Shown piece by piece: positions 17,128 to 27,450 of a stretch of DNA of 64,000 nt. The notes below the pieces were generated by a model. It searched no databases, had not been told where the DNA came from, and was given only the letters and a program-made list of their open reading frames with translations. Within the stretch, counting starts at the first letter, position 1; every line of letters begins with the position of its first letter. Source of the DNA: Chloroflexota bacterium (GTDB lineage: Bacteria > Chloroflexota > Anaerolineae > Anaerolineales > Anaerolineaceae); NCBI GenBank assembly GCA_012514645.1, contig JAAYZW010000016.1:17498-81497 (forward strand), written 5' to 3'. A program made the position numbers and the translations under genes.

Positions 17128-18159
17128 ATGACAGAATTAACCGACCGACAAAAAATCATTCTCTCCCTGATTGTGCACGAACACACGCGCACAGCACAGC
17201 CCGTTGCGTCCAAGACCTTAATCACTGTATACAACCTGAAAATTAGCTCCGCAACCGCTCGCAATGAGATGAACTCGCTTACCGAGCTCGGCTACCTGCG
17301 GCAACCGCACACGTCTGCCGGTCGCGTGCCGACCGAGGAAGGCTACCGATTTTTCGTCAGCAACCTGGTGCGGAACACTGCCCTTCCGCCATCGACGCGC
17401 AATACCATCGCACACCAATTTTACCAATCACGCAAGGGACTGGAACACTGGCTGCCCCTTGCGGCTTCGGTTTTGGCAAATCAGGCACAAGCCGTTTCGA
17501 TTGTGACCGCGCCTCACAGCGAAAAAATTGCCTTCAAGCATCTCGAACTGATCGCGACACGCGCAACACAGGTTTTGATGGTGATGGTTTTGGTCGGCGG
17601 TGAGATTCAGCAGCACGTATTGTCTTTGGATGGAGTGCGCTCACAAGAGCAGCTCTCTCAAATTGCGGCGCGGGTGAACCAGGTTTGCACAAACGCCAGC
17701 CTGGAGCAAATTCAAGCGCTCTCACCTACATCAGACCCATTGGTCAATCAAGTGCTTGCTGCCGTCATTGACCAGCTTAAACTGGCAGGTGAGCTGGTGA
17801 CCGGCGAACTTTATCTGGACGGAATTACCCACATGCTCACCGAGCCGGGCTTCATCGACCAAAACGAAAGCTCCCTACTACGCCTGCTTGAAGAACGACC
17901 ACTGCTTGATGACCTGATCTCGCGCACGGTGATGACCGAAGAAATCGGCGGGGTGCAGGTGTTGATCGGTGGCGAGAATTCCTGGCAGGAATTGCAAAAT
18001 TGCTCGGTCATTTTGACCCGCTATGGTGTGGCAGACCAAATCTCCGGCGCGCTTGGGATTCTCGGTCCTATTCGCATGCCTTACGGCCAGACCATCAGCA
18101 CGGTCCGTTATGTCGCGGAACTGATGTCAGGCTTGGTCTATGACAATTTAATTAACTAA
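17128..18159 (+). CDS. hrcA: Heat-inducible transcription repressor HrcA
   Basis: The 343-residue repressor has an N-terminal winged helix ('LTDRQKIILSLIVHEHTRTAQPVASKTL', 'SSATARNEMNSLTELGYLRQPHTSAGRVPT') and the HrcA C-terminal domain ('MTEEIGGVQVLIGGEN', 'GILGPIRMPY'). Its length is standard. It controls the downstream grpE-dnaK-dnaJ genes through the CIRCE site just upstream. No Shine-Dalgarno is visible before the ATG. It is the first gene of the heat-shock cluster, and grpE follows after 18 nt. Confidence 0.97.
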   Translation: MTELTDRQKIILSLIVHEHTRTAQPVASKTLITVYNLKISSATARNEMNSLTELGYLRQPHTSAGRVPTEEGYRFFVSNLVRNTALPPSTRNTIAHQFYQSRKGLEHWLPLAASVLANQAQAVSIVTAPHSEKIAFKHLELIATRATQVLMVMVLVGGEIQQHVLSLDGVRSQEQLSQIAARVNQVCTNASLEQIQALSPTSDPLVNQVLAAVIDQLKLAGELVTGELYLDGITHMLTEPGFIDQNESSLLRLLEERPLLDDLISRTVMTEEIGGVQVLIGGENSWQELQNCSVILTRYGVADQISGALGILGPIRMPYGQTISTVRYVAELMSGLVYDNLIN

Positions 18160-18177
18160 AAACATATTGAGGAAACT

Positions 18178-18699
18178 GTGACTGAAGAAGAGACAACCAA
18201 ACAAAACGAAGAACAAGATGATGTGTTCCAGCAGGAAGATGATCTCCAGACTGAATTAGAGGCATCAATCGCCAGAGCCGAAGAATACCTGGACAGCCTG
18301 CAGCGTGAGCGAGCCAGCTTCGCAAACTATAAACGCCGCATAGAGCAGGAAAACGCCCAGATGGCAGAACGCCTGCTCGGTGAGCATGTCAAGCTCTTTT
18401 TGCCTGTGATGGATGACCTTGAGCTTGCCCTTAGCCACCCTCCCTCCGATCCTGATTGCACCAGCTGGATTGAAGGTATTGAGCTGATTCGCAAGAAACT
18501 GCTCAAAACGCTTGAAGCGCAAAATGTGACCGTTATCGATTTAAAACCTGGTGACGCATTCAACCCTTTCAACCAGGAGGCTGTCACACATGAAGAAAAT
18601 GACCAGTTTAGTGACGGCGAAATTATTCAAGTCGTTCGTACCGGCTACCAATTAAACGACCGAATTATCAGACCCGCACTTGTTCGGGTAGCAAAATAG
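18178..18699 (+). CDS. grpE: Nucleotide exchange factor GrpE
   Basis: The 173-residue protein begins with GTG after TTGAGGAAACT. An acidic N-terminal tail leads into a long coiled coil ('[22 protein letters not shown]'), followed by the C-terminal beta domain ('[18 protein letters not shown]', '[22 protein letters not shown]'), all typical of GrpE. It releases ADP from DnaK. It lies between hrcA and dnaK with short gaps (18 and 10 nt), so the three form one operon. Confidence 0.97.
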   Translation: MTEEETTKQNEEQDDVFQQEDDLQTELEASIARAEEYLDSLQRERASFANYKRRIEQENAQMAERLLGEHVKLFLPVMDDLELALSHPPSDPDCTSWIEGIELIRKKLLKTLEAQNVTVIDLKPGDAFNPFNQEAVTHEENDQFSDGEIIQVVRTGYQLNDRIIRPALVRVAK

Positions 18700-18709
18700 G
18701 AGAGAAATA

Positions 18710-20611
18710 ATGACAAAAATTATCGGAATCGACTTAGGAACAACCAACTCAGCAGCCGCGGTGATGATGGGCGGTGAGCCCGTTGTGATCCCTTCGGCTG
18801 AAGGCGAGCGACTGATACCGTCAGTGGTTGCGGTTAACAAGAACGGCGAGCGGCTTGTCGGTCGGGTTGCCCGCAACCAGGCAATTACCAACCCGGAGAA
18901 CACAATTTCTTCAATCAAGCGCTTTATGGGTCGCAAAGCCAATGACCCCGAAGTACAACGCGCGCTCAGCCTGGTTCCCTATAAGATCAACAGCGCCCCA
19001 AACGGAGATGTAAGAGTCTCGATGGCAAACAAAGACTATACCGCCCCGGAAATCTCGGCGATGATTCTCTCCAAAATTAAACACGATGCAGAAGCCTACC
19101 TGGGCGAAACCGTCAGCCAGGCGGTTATTACCGTGCCTGCCTATTTCAACGACGCCCAACGCAACGCCACCATCGACGCCGGAAAGATTGCTGGTTTGGA
19201 AGTGATGCGAATCATTAATGAACCTACTGCCTCTTCACTGGCATATGGGTTGGACAGAAAAGACCGAAGTGAAATTATTGCTGTGTATGACCTTGGTGGC
19301 GGCACATTTGATATCTCCATCCTCGAAGTTGGCGACGGCGTCTTCCAGGTGCGGTCGACTTCGGGCGACACCTTTCTTGGCGGCGATGACTTCGACCAGA
19401 GGATCATGGACTGGCTGGCAGACGATTTCAAAAAGGAACACGGAATCAACCTGAGGGAGGATCGCCAGGCGCTCCAACGTTTAAAAGAAGCCACCGAAAA
19501 AGCAAAAATTGAACTTTCGAGCACAATGCAATCAGAAATCAACCTGCCCTATATTACCGCCGATGCGTCGGGTCCGAAGCACCTGGTTATCACACTGACA
19601 CGCTCAAAACTCGACCAACTAACAGGCGACCTGGTTCAGAAATCGTTGAAACCAGTGCAGCAGGCACTTGATGATGCTGGCTTAAAACCAAGCGATATCG
19701 ACGAAGTTGTCATGGTGGGCGGAATGACGCGTATGCCCGCCGTGCAGGAAGCTGTGCGCCAGTTCTTTAACAAAGAACCCCACAAAGGCGTTAACCCTGA
19801 CGAAGTGGTGGCGATCGGTGCTGCCATCCAGGCTGGGGTGCTCGGCGGCGATGTGACCGATATTTTGCTGCTGGATGTAACCCCCCTGACGCTTTCAATC
19901 GAGACTCTCGGTGGTGTTTCCACACCGCTGATCAAACGCAACACTACGATTCCGACTCGTGCTAATCAGGTTTTCAGCACGGCTTCAGATAGCCAGACTT
20001 CAGTTGAGATCAATGTTTTGCAAGGTGAGCGCACCATGGCTGCAGACAACAAATCGCTGGGTAAGTTTACGCTGGACGGAATCCCGCCTGCTCCGCGTGG
20101 GGTTCCTCAAATTGAAGTGATTTTCGATATGGATGCAAACAGCATCCTGAAAGTCACCGCCCGAGACAAGGCAACCAATCGTGAGCAAAACATCACCATC
20201 ACGGGATCCTCGGGCTTGAGCGATGAGGAAGTCGAGAGAATGCGCCGCGACGCGGAATCTCACGTCGAAGAAGACCGCAAACACCGTGAGTTGATCGAAG
20301 CCCGCAACTCAGCAGATAACGCCGTGTATACAGCTGAAAAGACGCTCAAGGACCTCGGTGACAAGGTGACGGCAGAGGATAAAAGTAAGGTTGAAGATGC
20401 CGCAGGCAGGGTTCGCTCAGCACGAGACCAGAGTGACGCCAGCGTGATCAACAGTGCCGTTGAGGAACTGATGAAAATCCTCCAGGAAGTCGGTCAGGCA
20501 GCCTACGCACAGCAGGGCACCGAGACATCAACTGAGGAACCGTCAACTGAAGAGCCCTCAACATCTGAAGACCCCGATGTGGTCGAAGGTGAATACACTG
20601 AAACGGAGTAA
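18710..20611 (+). CDS. dnaK: Chaperone DnaK (Hsp70)
   Basis: The 633-residue Hsp70 has the N-terminal phosphate loop '[11 protein letters not shown]', '[15 protein letters not shown]', '[13 protein letters not shown]' and '[12 protein letters not shown]'. The interdomain linker region is '[19 protein letters not shown]', followed by the substrate-binding domain. The C-terminal tail is acidic with '[15 protein letters not shown]' repeats. It folds client proteins with DnaJ and GrpE. The ATG follows AGGAGAGAAATA. Confidence 0.98.
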   Translation: MTKIIGIDLGTTNSAAAVMMGGEPVVIPSAEGERLIPSVVAVNKNGERLVGRVARNQAITNPENTISSIKRFMGRKANDPEVQRALSLVPYKINSAPNGDVRVSMANKDYTAPEISAMILSKIKHDAEAYLGETVSQAVITVPAYFNDAQRNATIDAGKIAGLEVMRIINEPTASSLAYGLDRKDRSEIIAVYDLGGGTFDISILEVGDGVFQVRSTSGDTFLGGDDFDQRIMDWLADDFKKEHGINLREDRQALQRLKEATEKAKIELSSTMQSEINLPYITADASGPKHLVITLTRSKLDQLTGDLVQKSLKPVQQALDDAGLKPSDIDEVVMVGGMTRMPAVQEAVRQFFNKEPHKGVNPDEVVAIGAAIQAGVLGGDVTDILLLDVTPLTLSIETLGGVSTPLIKRNTTIPTRANQVFSTASDSQTSVEINVLQGERTMAADNKSLGKFTLDGIPPAPRGVPQIEVIFDMDANSILKVTARDKATNREQNITITGSSGLSDEEVERMRRDAESHVEEDRKHRELIEARNSADNAVYTAEKTLKDLGDKVTAEDKSKVEDAAGRVRSARDQSDASVINSAVEELMKILQEVGQAAYAQQGTETSTEEPSTEEPSTSEDPDVVEGEYTETE

Positions 20612-20733
20612 CGCTCGCATTTTCCGGTAGAATTTAAACACTTGGGCTGTGTTGGCGAGGTATCCTGACCGAGCCACAGATTAGAAGAATTGCAATGCCA
20701 GGTGTTTAGTGAATTTATTTGAGAAGAAGAATT

Positions 20734-21870
20734 ATGGCAGAAAAACGAGATTATTACGAAGTGCTGGGAATCGCCCGAAGCGCAACCCAGGATGACATTA
20801 AAAAAGCCTTTCGCGACCTTGCCCGACAGTATCATCCCGATGTCAACAAGGCTGCTGACGCGGAAGAAAAATTCAAAGAAATAAACGAAGCCTATGGCGT
20901 CTTGAGCGATCCTGAAAAACGAGCCTCCTATGACCGTTTTGGTTTTTCTGGCGTCAACACCCAGGGCATGCCCGATTATTCTGCTATGGATCTCTCTGAC
21001 CTGTTTGAGACCTTATTTGGCTTCGGTGGTTTCGGCGGTTTTGGTGAGGCATCAAGTTCACGCCGTCGTCATAACCAACCAAGCAGAGGTAGTGATATCA
21101 AGGGTTATGCTAAATTATCTTTCGAGGAAGCCGTTTTTGGCGTGGAAAAGGAAGTCGAAGTAACCCGCAATGAACGCTGCTCGGTCTGTGACGGCAGCGG
21201 CGCTGAGCCCGGCACCCAGCCGGTCACCTGCAAAACCTGCCAGGGTCAGGGTGAGGTACGCCAGATGCAGCAAACCTTTTTGGGTTCGATGGTCCAGGTT
21301 ACGACCTGCCCGACCTGTGGTGGTCGCGGGAAGATGGTGGAGAGCCCCTGCCGTAATTGCCGCGGAAGCGGATTGGAGCGGAAAACCCGCCAAATGAAAG
21401 TCAACATTCCTGCCGGCGTTGATGATGGCAACCAGATCCGCATGGTCGGTGAAGGGCAACCCGGTGCAAATGGCGGACCGAACGGAAATTACTACCTTGA
21501 GCTGGACGTCGCTCCGCATAAGTTTTTCAGGCGAAGTGGCAATGACATTTTGCTGGACATTGATATCAACGTTGCACAGGCTGCCCTTGGCGATGAGATT
21601 AAAGTTCCGACAGTGGACGGCGATGTAAATCTGCGCATTCCGCCCGGAACACAACCTGGTCGTGTTTTTCGGCTGAAAGATAAAGGCGCTCCAGTATTGA
21701 ACCGAAGTGAACGCGGTAACCAAATGGTGACTGTGAACGTGAATATTCCCACCAACCTCTCCAAACAGCAGGAAGAATTGCTGACCTCGCTGGGCAAGAC
21801 CATGGGCACGGATATCAAAATCCAGGAACGCAGCTTCTTTGAAAAATTAAAGGACACCTTCAGTGGATGA
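20734..21870 (+). CDS. dnaJ: Chaperone DnaJ (type A Hsp40)
   Basis: I start at ATG 20734 ('MAEKRDYYEVLG', 378 residues) after GAGAAGAAGAATT; the five residues before it in the ORF track are not family-like. The J domain has HPD at 34-36. A Gly/Phe-rich region follows (about 95-105), then four CxxCxGxG zinc motifs ('CSVCDGSG', 'CKTCQGQG', 'CPTCGGRG', 'CRNCRGSG', about 149-213) and the two C-terminal substrate domains. It stimulates DnaK ATPase. The 120-nt gap after dnaK contains GTAGAAT, a possible weak internal promoter. The end overlaps prmA by 8 nt. Confidence 0.97.
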   Translation: MAEKRDYYEVLGIARSATQDDIKKAFRDLARQYHPDVNKAADAEEKFKEINEAYGVLSDPEKRASYDRFGFSGVNTQGMPDYSAMDLSDLFETLFGFGGFGGFGEASSSRRRHNQPSRGSDIKGYAKLSFEEAVFGVEKEVEVTRNERCSVCDGSGAEPGTQPVTCKTCQGQGEVRQMQQTFLGSMVQVTTCPTCGGRGKMVESPCRNCRGSGLERKTRQMKVNIPAGVDDGNQIRMVGEGQPGANGGPNGNYYLELDVAPHKFFRRSGNDILLDIDINVAQAALGDEIKVPTVDGDVNLRIPPGTQPGRVFRLKDKGAPVLNRSERGNQMVTVNVNIPTNLSKQQEELLTSLGKTMGTDIKIQERSFFEKLKDTFSG

Positions 21871-22822
21871 CGCTGCCGGCTGGCTGGAAGTCTCGCTGGT
21901 TTGCAGCAGTGAGTTGGCTGAGGCTGTAGCAGAGGTGTTTTCACGCTACGCCCCTGATGGTGTGTTGATTAACAGCCTGACAAAATTCAATCACCAGGAA
22001 TACGAAGAACGAGCCACCGGCGAAATGCAGGTGGCAGTTTATTTACCCATGGATGACCAGGTTGAGCAAACCCGACAGGCACTCGAGAAAGCAATTCGCC
22101 ACCTGGGTCAAATAGCGCCCCTGGGCAGTCTCAAATTCAAAGTAATTGCCGATCAAAACTGGATGGATGCCTGGAAAGAGCGCTACCAACCGCTGCTCAT
22201 CGGAGAGAATTTGATTATATTGCCAGAGTGGGTTGACCGGTCGTTGGCTGGAAAACGCTTACCGGTTATTATCTCTCCGGATATGTCCTTCGGGACGGGC
22301 ACGCACCCCTCCACGCAGCTCTGTCTGCTTGCTTTGGAAAAGTATGGATGCCAGGGCAAAGCCGTGCTCGACATTGGCTGTGGTAACGGCATTCTATCGA
22401 TCGCGGCTGTGCGGTTGGGAGCAGGACGGGTATTGGCTGTCGATTTTGACCCCACGACCATCCCATCGTGCGAACGCAATGCTGCCCTTAACGGCATGGC
22501 AGGTCAAATCATCTTCGAAGTTGGTACTCACAGCGATGTCATCGCACGCACAGACGGTCTCAACCAGGCACCCGTTGTGCTGGCAAACATCCTCTCACAT
22601 GTCCTGGTGAAAATGCTGGAAACCGGTTTGGCAGAAACAGTAGCACCAGGTGGCGTGCTCATTTTGGGCGGCATTCTTGATTTCCAGGCAGAAAGCGTGC
22701 TTACCGCAGCGAAAAAAGCTGGTTTAGAACAAATTGACACCCTGGTCGAGCAGGATTGGGTTGCATTGGTGCTTTGCAAACCCAGCTCACTGCTTGTCGC
22801 GAACGATCATCAGCGCCATTAG
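21863..22822 (+). CDS. prmA: Ribosomal protein L11 methyltransferase
   Basis: The 319-residue SAM-dependent enzyme carries 'SFGTGTHPSTQLCL', the SAM loop 'VLDIGCGNGILSIAAVRLGA' and 'VLANILSHVLV', all typical of PrmA. It trimethylates ribosomal protein L11. The GTG start overlaps the dnaJ stop and follows AAAGGACACCTTCA. Placement directly behind dnaJ is a common arrangement and indicates co-expression with the chaperones. Confidence 0.93.
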   Translation: MDDAAGWLEVSLVCSSELAEAVAEVFSRYAPDGVLINSLTKFNHQEYEERATGEMQVAVYLPMDDQVEQTRQALEKAIRHLGQIAPLGSLKFKVIADQNWMDAWKERYQPLLIGENLIILPEWVDRSLAGKRLPVIISPDMSFGTGTHPSTQLCLLALEKYGCQGKAVLDIGCGNGILSIAAVRLGAGRVLAVDFDPTTIPSCERNAALNGMAGQIIFEVGTHSDVIARTDGLNQAPVVLANILSHVLVKMLETGLAETVAPGGVLILGGILDFQAESVLTAAKKAGLEQIDTLVEQDWVALVLCKPSSLLVANDHQRH

Positions 22823-22984
22823 CCAGCAGATAGTGAACCAACTGAACGTTTTGTCACAATAGAATTGCAGGCAAAAAACTTACTTGTGTACAATTTGCAG
22901 GGATTTTAGAAAAGTCCATTTACCATTGACCTGTTCTGATAGAATGGTAAAAAAATCGCTCCCAAGCTGCTGTGTGAGGTCTGA

Positions 22985-23536
22985 ATGTTAAAAAGAATTC
23001 CATTAAAAATGAAACGCGCAAACCTGTTACAAATTCCGAAATTTAGTTTGCCCGAAGGGTTCAGCGTAAGGTTTTTTAAAGCTGGAGACGAAAACACCTG
23101 GGCGAGGATCGAAACAGCGGTGGATGAATTTTCCGATGAAGCCGCGGCATTGAGTCATTTCGAGAAAGAGTTCGGTCCTTTTCGCGAAGATATGACCCGG
23201 CGCTGTTTGTTTATTGAGAACGCGGAAGGCGAAGCGATTGGCACCACCAGCGCCTGGTATGGTACGCTGGAAGGCGAGAAAGAGGTCAGCGGTCGGATTC
23301 ACTGGGTGGGCATCGTACCTGCCTACCAGGGAAAGAAGCTCTCGAAACCACTGCTTAGCCTGGCGATGGATGTGTTGGCAAAATATCACCAAACTGCTTA
23401 TCTGACCTCCCAAACCACCAGCTACCAGGCGATCAATTTGTATCTAAATTATGGCTTCGACCCATACATTACCAATGAGACGGATATTGAAGCCTGGAGA
23501 TTGATGGAAGAGGTTTTGGGACGGAAAATTTTGTAG
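22985..23536 (+). CDS. GNAT family N-acetyltransferase
   Basis: The 183-residue protein has the GNAT core: 'GEAIGTTSAWYG' (strand 4), 'IHWVGIVPAYQGKKLSKPLLSLAMDVL' (acetyl-CoA loop in the usual Q/RxxGxG/A place, here QGKKLS), and 'AINLYLNYGFDPYI' near the end. The substrate cannot be read from the sequence. The ATG follows GTGAGGTCTGA, so the start is well supported. It stands alone between prmA and a convergent yitT-type gene. Confidence 0.85.
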   Translation: MLKRIPLKMKRANLLQIPKFSLPEGFSVRFFKAGDENTWARIETAVDEFSDEAAALSHFEKEFGPFREDMTRRCLFIENAEGEAIGTTSAWYGTLEGEKEVSGRIHWVGIVPAYQGKKLSKPLLSLAMDVLAKYHQTAYLTSQTTSYQAINLYLNYGFDPYITNETDIEAWRLMEEVLGRKIL

Positions 23537-23574
23537 GGAATCGCATTGGGTGGTTGTTTTGCCGCACCACCACC

Positions 23575-23598
23575 GGGGCGAGCGTGGCAGGTCGCCCC
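23575..23598. repeat. Short GC-rich palindrome between convergent genes
   Basis: GGGGCGA-N10-TCGCCCC, followed by TACGCGC, lies between the GNAT and YitT genes. It resembles the GTAGGG/CCCTAC-type hairpins at 4784 and 6732 and may be part of a scattered palindromic family or an attenuating hairpin. Confidence 0.45.
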
Positions 23599-23633
23599 TA
23601 CGCGCTTGAAGCAGCGCCCGAACGTACAAACGG

Positions 23634-24614
23634 TTAGAAGAAATGCGACGGGAAATAGCCGGTAACGTTGACAGAGTTGTTTTCGATGATAAACGCCTGG
23701 GGGTCAAGCTCCACGACACCCCGGCGCAGCCGCAGCAGTTCATATTTGGAAACCACCGTATTGATTACCAAAAAATCAGCCCCTGAATAAGCCCCGTGCC
23801 CGCCCCAATAGGTAGCACTTCGGTGGGTTTCGTCGATGATATATTGCAGAATGTCTTTATTTTTGCTGATCACCATCACGCTGATTTTGACATTTTGATA
23901 ATGCACCCGGTCGACAACCAGGCTGTAGATCAAGGTGAAAATCACCGAATAAACCAAAATTACTGGCGGACCTGTGAAAAGAGTGTAGGCATATACCAAC
24001 AGGCTGATGAACAAGCTGACCCTGCCAACACTGAAATCTGGCTTCTTTAGAGTGATCAAGACACCAAGAATATCAACCCCACCAGATGAACCTCCCGCGC
24101 GCAGGCTGAGACCGACGCCAAACCCGCAGAGGATTCCACCAAGTATTGCCAGGGTTAGCATGTCGTCCAGTCCTGGAATCACAGCCTTGACCGGGATAAA
24201 CATCATCACAGCACTAACAGTTACTACGGTAATGATGGTTTTCATAAAAAACTTACGGTTGATGGAATTAAACGCGATTAGCAGCAGCGGCAAGTTAAAA
24301 GCCAACAAGATCAGACCGGTAGCGTCCTGCAGGTTTGGGAAGTATCGCTGGAGCAATTCAAGAACAATTTTCGCAATACCGGTCATGTTGCCTATGTAAA
24401 GTCCAAAAGGCAAGATAAGCGTGTTAATTCCAATGGAATAGATCATTCCACCCAGCATGCAAAGGAAGAAGTCAAGAACATCTTCCCAGAAGGCTTTCTC
24501 TTGGCTTTTTGGCGCCAAAACATCACTTTGCTCATTGGTGAGGTCATCTGATGTTTTGGTTTCTTTTTTTAGCGCTTTTTTTGTGCGTTCAAATGCAAAG
24601 GTTTTTGATGTCAT
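23634..24614 (-). CDS. YitT family membrane protein
   Basis: The 326-residue protein has a charged N-terminal extension (about 1-45), five to six membrane helices (about 50-235) and a soluble C-terminal domain of the DUF2179 type ('VMVISKNKDILQYIIDETHRSATYWGGHGAY'). 'ILCGFGVGLSLRAGGSSGGVDILGVLI' is a hallmark of the YitT family. The function is not established. The ATG is 7 nt after a TAAAAT hexamer on the reverse strand, so the transcript may be leaderless; the AGGAG inside that spacer is too close to the ATG to be an ordinary ribosome-binding site. Confidence 0.9.
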   Translation of the reverse strand: MTSKTFAFERTKKALKKETKTSDDLTNEQSDVLAPKSQEKAFWEDVLDFFLCMLGGMIYSIGINTLILPFGLYIGNMTGIAKIVLELLQRYFPNLQDATGLILLAFNLPLLLIAFNSINRKFFMKTIITVVTVSAVMMFIPVKAVIPGLDDMLTLAILGGILCGFGVGLSLRAGGSSGGVDILGVLITLKKPDFSVGRVSLFISLLVYAYTLFTGPPVILVYSVIFTLIYSLVVDRVHYQNVKISVMVISKNKDILQYIIDETHRSATYWGGHGAYSGADFLVINTVVSKYELLRLRRGVVELDPQAFIIENNSVNVTGYFPSHFF

Positions 24615-24692
24615 GACTCCTATTTTACACGTCTTCTCATTAATCGCGGCAATCTGAATTATGAGATAATAGTAAGGTCATAGGAGGTAAAA

Positions 24693-25055
24693 ATGTCCGT
24701 GAAACATAGTCATGAAATACTCAGTGAGCCACTGCCGGTTGGGCAGGGGGCATTCAAGGCGGTTTTGATATCAGATCAGGAAGGTCCTAATTTTGCTATG
24801 CGCAAATTCACGATAGAGAGCGGTGGGTCAATGCCCTGGCACTTCAACCTGGTCGAACATGAACAATATGTGCTGAAGGGTCGCGCCCGTATTGTGATTG
24901 CCGAGGATGTTTACGAAGTTCAGGCAGGGGATGTTGTCTTCATTCCTGCTGAAGTACCGCATAGTTACGAAGCCTTAGGTGATGAGACTTTTGAGTTCCT
25001 TTGCATGGTGCCAAACCAACCTGACAGGACCATCCTGGTAGAAAAAGGCAGTTAA
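24693..25055 (+). CDS. Cupin-domain protein
   Basis: The 120-residue protein is a single cupin barrel. Motif 1 is 'PWHFNLVEHEQYVLKGRARI' (His, His, Glu-type ligands present) and motif 2 is 'GDVVFIPAEVPHSYEALG'. It probably binds one metal ion; the substrate is unknown. The ATG follows AGGAGGTAAAA, a strong ribosome-binding site. It is followed after 2 nt by a PadR regulator, so the pair is one operon. Confidence 0.9.
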   Translation: MSVKHSHEILSEPLPVGQGAFKAVLISDQEGPNFAMRKFTIESGGSMPWHFNLVEHEQYVLKGRARIVIAEDVYEVQAGDVVFIPAEVPHSYEALGDETFEFLCMVPNQPDRTILVEKGS

Positions 25056-25057
25056 TT

Positions 25058-25636
25058 ATGGCTCGGCGAGCAACGCCATTGACGATGGAACACATTATCC
25101 TGGCTATCCTGGACGAAGGTCCGCTGCACGGTTACGAGCTCCATCAACGTCTCAATCATATGCCCGGCGTCTCCAAGATCTGGAACGTAAAACAAGCCTT
25201 GTTCTATTCAAAGCTGGACAAACTGGAAGCTGGTGGCTTCATTCGAAAAGCTCCAGTCCAAATTGATGACAGAGCCTCTGCCAGGGTCGCCTTTGAACTA
25301 ACCAGTGCAGGAAAGGCTTCGTTGATGGATTGGATCTCGACGCCGGTTCGTAAAGCTCGTGAACTTCGCCAGATTTTTCTGGGAAAGCTGATCATCGCCC
25401 GACGTTTTGGGCAGGATGCGGCGATTGAGTTGATTCAAAAGCAGCGCCAGGTCAGCCAGGGCTGGTATGACCACCTGGTCAGCGATTTACAAGCAGTAGA
25501 CGCGCAAGTAATGGATGAGTTGATTGTGCATACCTACCGCCTTTACCGCGACCGTGCCACGCTGCACTGGCTCGATCACCTTGAAGGTCAAATCAGGAAA
25601 GCTGGGGCAGGAGACGAAATAACTTCGTACGATTAA
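25058..25636 (+). CDS. PadR family transcriptional regulator
   Basis: The 192-residue protein has the PadR winged helix: 'MEHIILAILDEGPLHGYELHQRL', 'QALFYSKLDKLEAGGFI' and 'FELTSAGKASLMDWI'. A C-terminal helical dimerisation domain (about 100-190) makes it a longer Vir-type subgroup member. PadR proteins commonly repress their own operon and nearby efflux or detoxification genes, so it may control the cupin gene just upstream. The ligand is unknown. Confidence 0.9.
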   Translation: MARRATPLTMEHIILAILDEGPLHGYELHQRLNHMPGVSKIWNVKQALFYSKLDKLEAGGFIRKAPVQIDDRASARVAFELTSAGKASLMDWISTPVRKARELRQIFLGKLIIARRFGQDAAIELIQKQRQVSQGWYDHLVSDLQAVDAQVMDELIVHTYRLYRDRATLHWLDHLEGQIRKAGAGDEITSYD

Positions 25637-25649
25637 TGCGTCTGCCGGG

Positions 25650-26417
25650 TCACGATACCTGGCGCATTTTCACAATCGCGTCGAATGCTTTTGTAGCGTT
25701 TGTCAGGTTCAGACCGGTAAAGCCGAATAAACCCTGCTCTTCGGGCAATTCTGTTTGATTGACCGCCAGTTCATCGTTGGGGCGCACTTCTTTATCATAA
25801 TTGATCTGCATCCAATCAATTTCATGATGATCGAAATATGCATAGTCAAAACAGTCACAGATGGCTTCCACATAGCGGCTGTTATTGACATGACCGACCT
25901 GGTCAATCGCTGAATAGGCTGCTTTTTGGCTAAAGCGCTGCGTGCCGCCGGCAGGCAGCACAATTTTGTCGAGTTGTTCATCCAGGGCGAATGACCAGGG
26001 GGTTGAAGGCACAGACACTCCTTCCAATCGGCTCGGAGGAACCAAGCGTCGCGCCGCGATATCGATCACCAGCCAGGCAGAGGTTGCCAGGATGAGCGGG
26101 TTTTCCCGGCCATCGAAAACCTCAAACTCACGAATAAAGAATAGTTTTTGCCCGATCATCCGCGGCCAGGTTTTGATGGTCACAACCTCCTTTTGCTGGG
26201 GATAACGTAAAAATTCTATCTTTAAGCGGCTCAACACCCAATAATAACCGTGCGCTCCCATTTCCAGGATGCCAGCGCTAAATTTGTCGGCGTGATTGCC
26301 GGCTGCTTCTGTTATCACCCGGAAAACATTTGCCGGCTTCCAGCGACCATGGAAGTCACATTCGTTCATATTGACCCGTACAGTCTCAATGTGTTTGAAG
26401 CCCTCAGCTTTCATCAT
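25650..26417 (-). CDS. Acyl-ACP thioesterase-like protein
   Basis: The 255-residue protein has a double hot-dog fold like bacterial acyl-ACP thioesterases (FatA/FatB family). The first half has 'DFHGRWKPANVFRVITEAAGNHA' and 'WVLSRLKIEF'. The second half carries the signature 'DQVGHVNNSRYVEAICDCF'. It would release free fatty acids from acyl-ACP. The ATG follows AGAGGTG. It converges with padR with only 13 nt between the stops. Confidence 0.87.
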   Translation of the reverse strand: MMKAEGFKHIETVRVNMNECDFHGRWKPANVFRVITEAAGNHADKFSAGILEMGAHGYYWVLSRLKIEFLRYPQQKEVVTIKTWPRMIGQKLFFIREFEVFDGRENPLILATSAWLVIDIAARRLVPPSRLEGVSVPSTPWSFALDEQLDKIVLPAGGTQRFSQKAAYSAIDQVGHVNNSRYVEAICDCFDYAYFDHHEIDWMQINYDKEVRPNDELAVNQTELPEEQGLFGFTGLNLTNATKAFDAIVKMRQVS

Positions 26418-26544
26418 TCACCTCTGGTTTATTTTATCATTTTGTTTATCTGTAAACTACAACGTTTCAGCTGGTGCGATGATTTTTTTTCGATTTCGCC
26501 ACTATGTTGTAGAATAGACAGGAAACTAACACGAAAGAGTAAAC

Positions 26545-27450
26545 ATGGCATCTGACACTGAATTTAACAAAGAAGAAGTTATTGCTGACAACCAGATAAA
26601 CTCGACCAATTCCTCGGGCAATCCGATTATCGGTTGGGTGGTGCGTTTTTTTAAGGGCTTCCTGGCTGGCATCGGCGCCATCACTCCCGGTTTATCTGGC
26701 GGGGTGATGTTGGTTGTCTTCGGAATTTATGAACCATTGGTGCGTTGGCTGGCAAACCTGCGCCAAAAATTCCTCGAACATCTGCGCTTCTTCCTGCCGG
26801 TTGGTATCGGCGGCGTTTTGGGCGTGATCGCCTTTTCGGCTGTTGTTGATTTCGCTTTTGAAAATTACGCGGTGCAATTTACCTGGATGTTTATCGGGTT
26901 TATTGTCGGAACGCTGCCCACATTGATCAAGACTGCCGGAAAAGAAGGGCGGCAAAACTGGCATTGGCTGCTGTTGGGGCTGGCGGCGGTTGGTATTTTC
27001 TTCTGGATGCGCTGGATGGAGACCATCAGGACTGTTGAAATGCAGCCAAGTTTTCTTGCCTGGCTGCTCAGCGGTGCCCTCACTGGACTAGGGCTGGTCG
27101 TTCCGGGATTGAGCCCTTCGAACTTCCTGATCTATTTAGGCTTATACCAACCGATGGCGAGCGGCATCAAGAGCCTTGACCTCGGCGTGATCATCCCGCT
27201 GATTCTCGGTGTCGTGTTGGTGATCCTGGCTTTCGCGAAACTGGTCAACTGGTTGTTCACAAAGCACTATGCTTTCATGTATCACCTGATCATCGGTGTG
27301 GTTTTGGGATCAACAGCCGCCATTATTCCATCTGGGATGGGCGGTTTTAGAATGCAGCTGGTAAGCGCGTTACTTTTCGTCATCGCAGCTGGCATCTCCT
27401 ACGCCCTGGCAAAGCTGGATGAAAGGAATCCACACGAATCGCTTTTCTGA
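26545..27450 (+). CDS. DUF368 membrane protein, probable polyprenyl-phosphate translocase
   Basis: The 301-residue protein has about eight membrane helices and the DUF368 hallmark repeats 'GAITPGLSGGVMLVVFGIYEPL' and 'VVPGLSPSNFLIYLGLYQPM'. Characterised DUF368 (PopT-type) proteins have been linked to recycling of undecaprenyl phosphate across the membrane, needed for wall synthesis; transfer of that role to this protein is by family. The start follows GAAAGAGTAAAC. TAGAAT lies about 25 nt upstream. Confidence 0.9.
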   Translation: MASDTEFNKEEVIADNQINSTNSSGNPIIGWVVRFFKGFLAGIGAITPGLSGGVMLVVFGIYEPLVRWLANLRQKFLEHLRFFLPVGIGGVLGVIAFSAVVDFAFENYAVQFTWMFIGFIVGTLPTLIKTAGKEGRQNWHWLLLGLAAVGIFFWMRWMETIRTVEMQPSFLAWLLSGALTGLGLVVPGLSPSNFLIYLGLYQPMASGIKSLDLGVIIPLILGVVLVILAFAKLVNWLFTKHYAFMYHLIIGVVLGSTAAIIPSGMGGFRMQLVSALLFVIAAGISYALAKLDERNPHESLF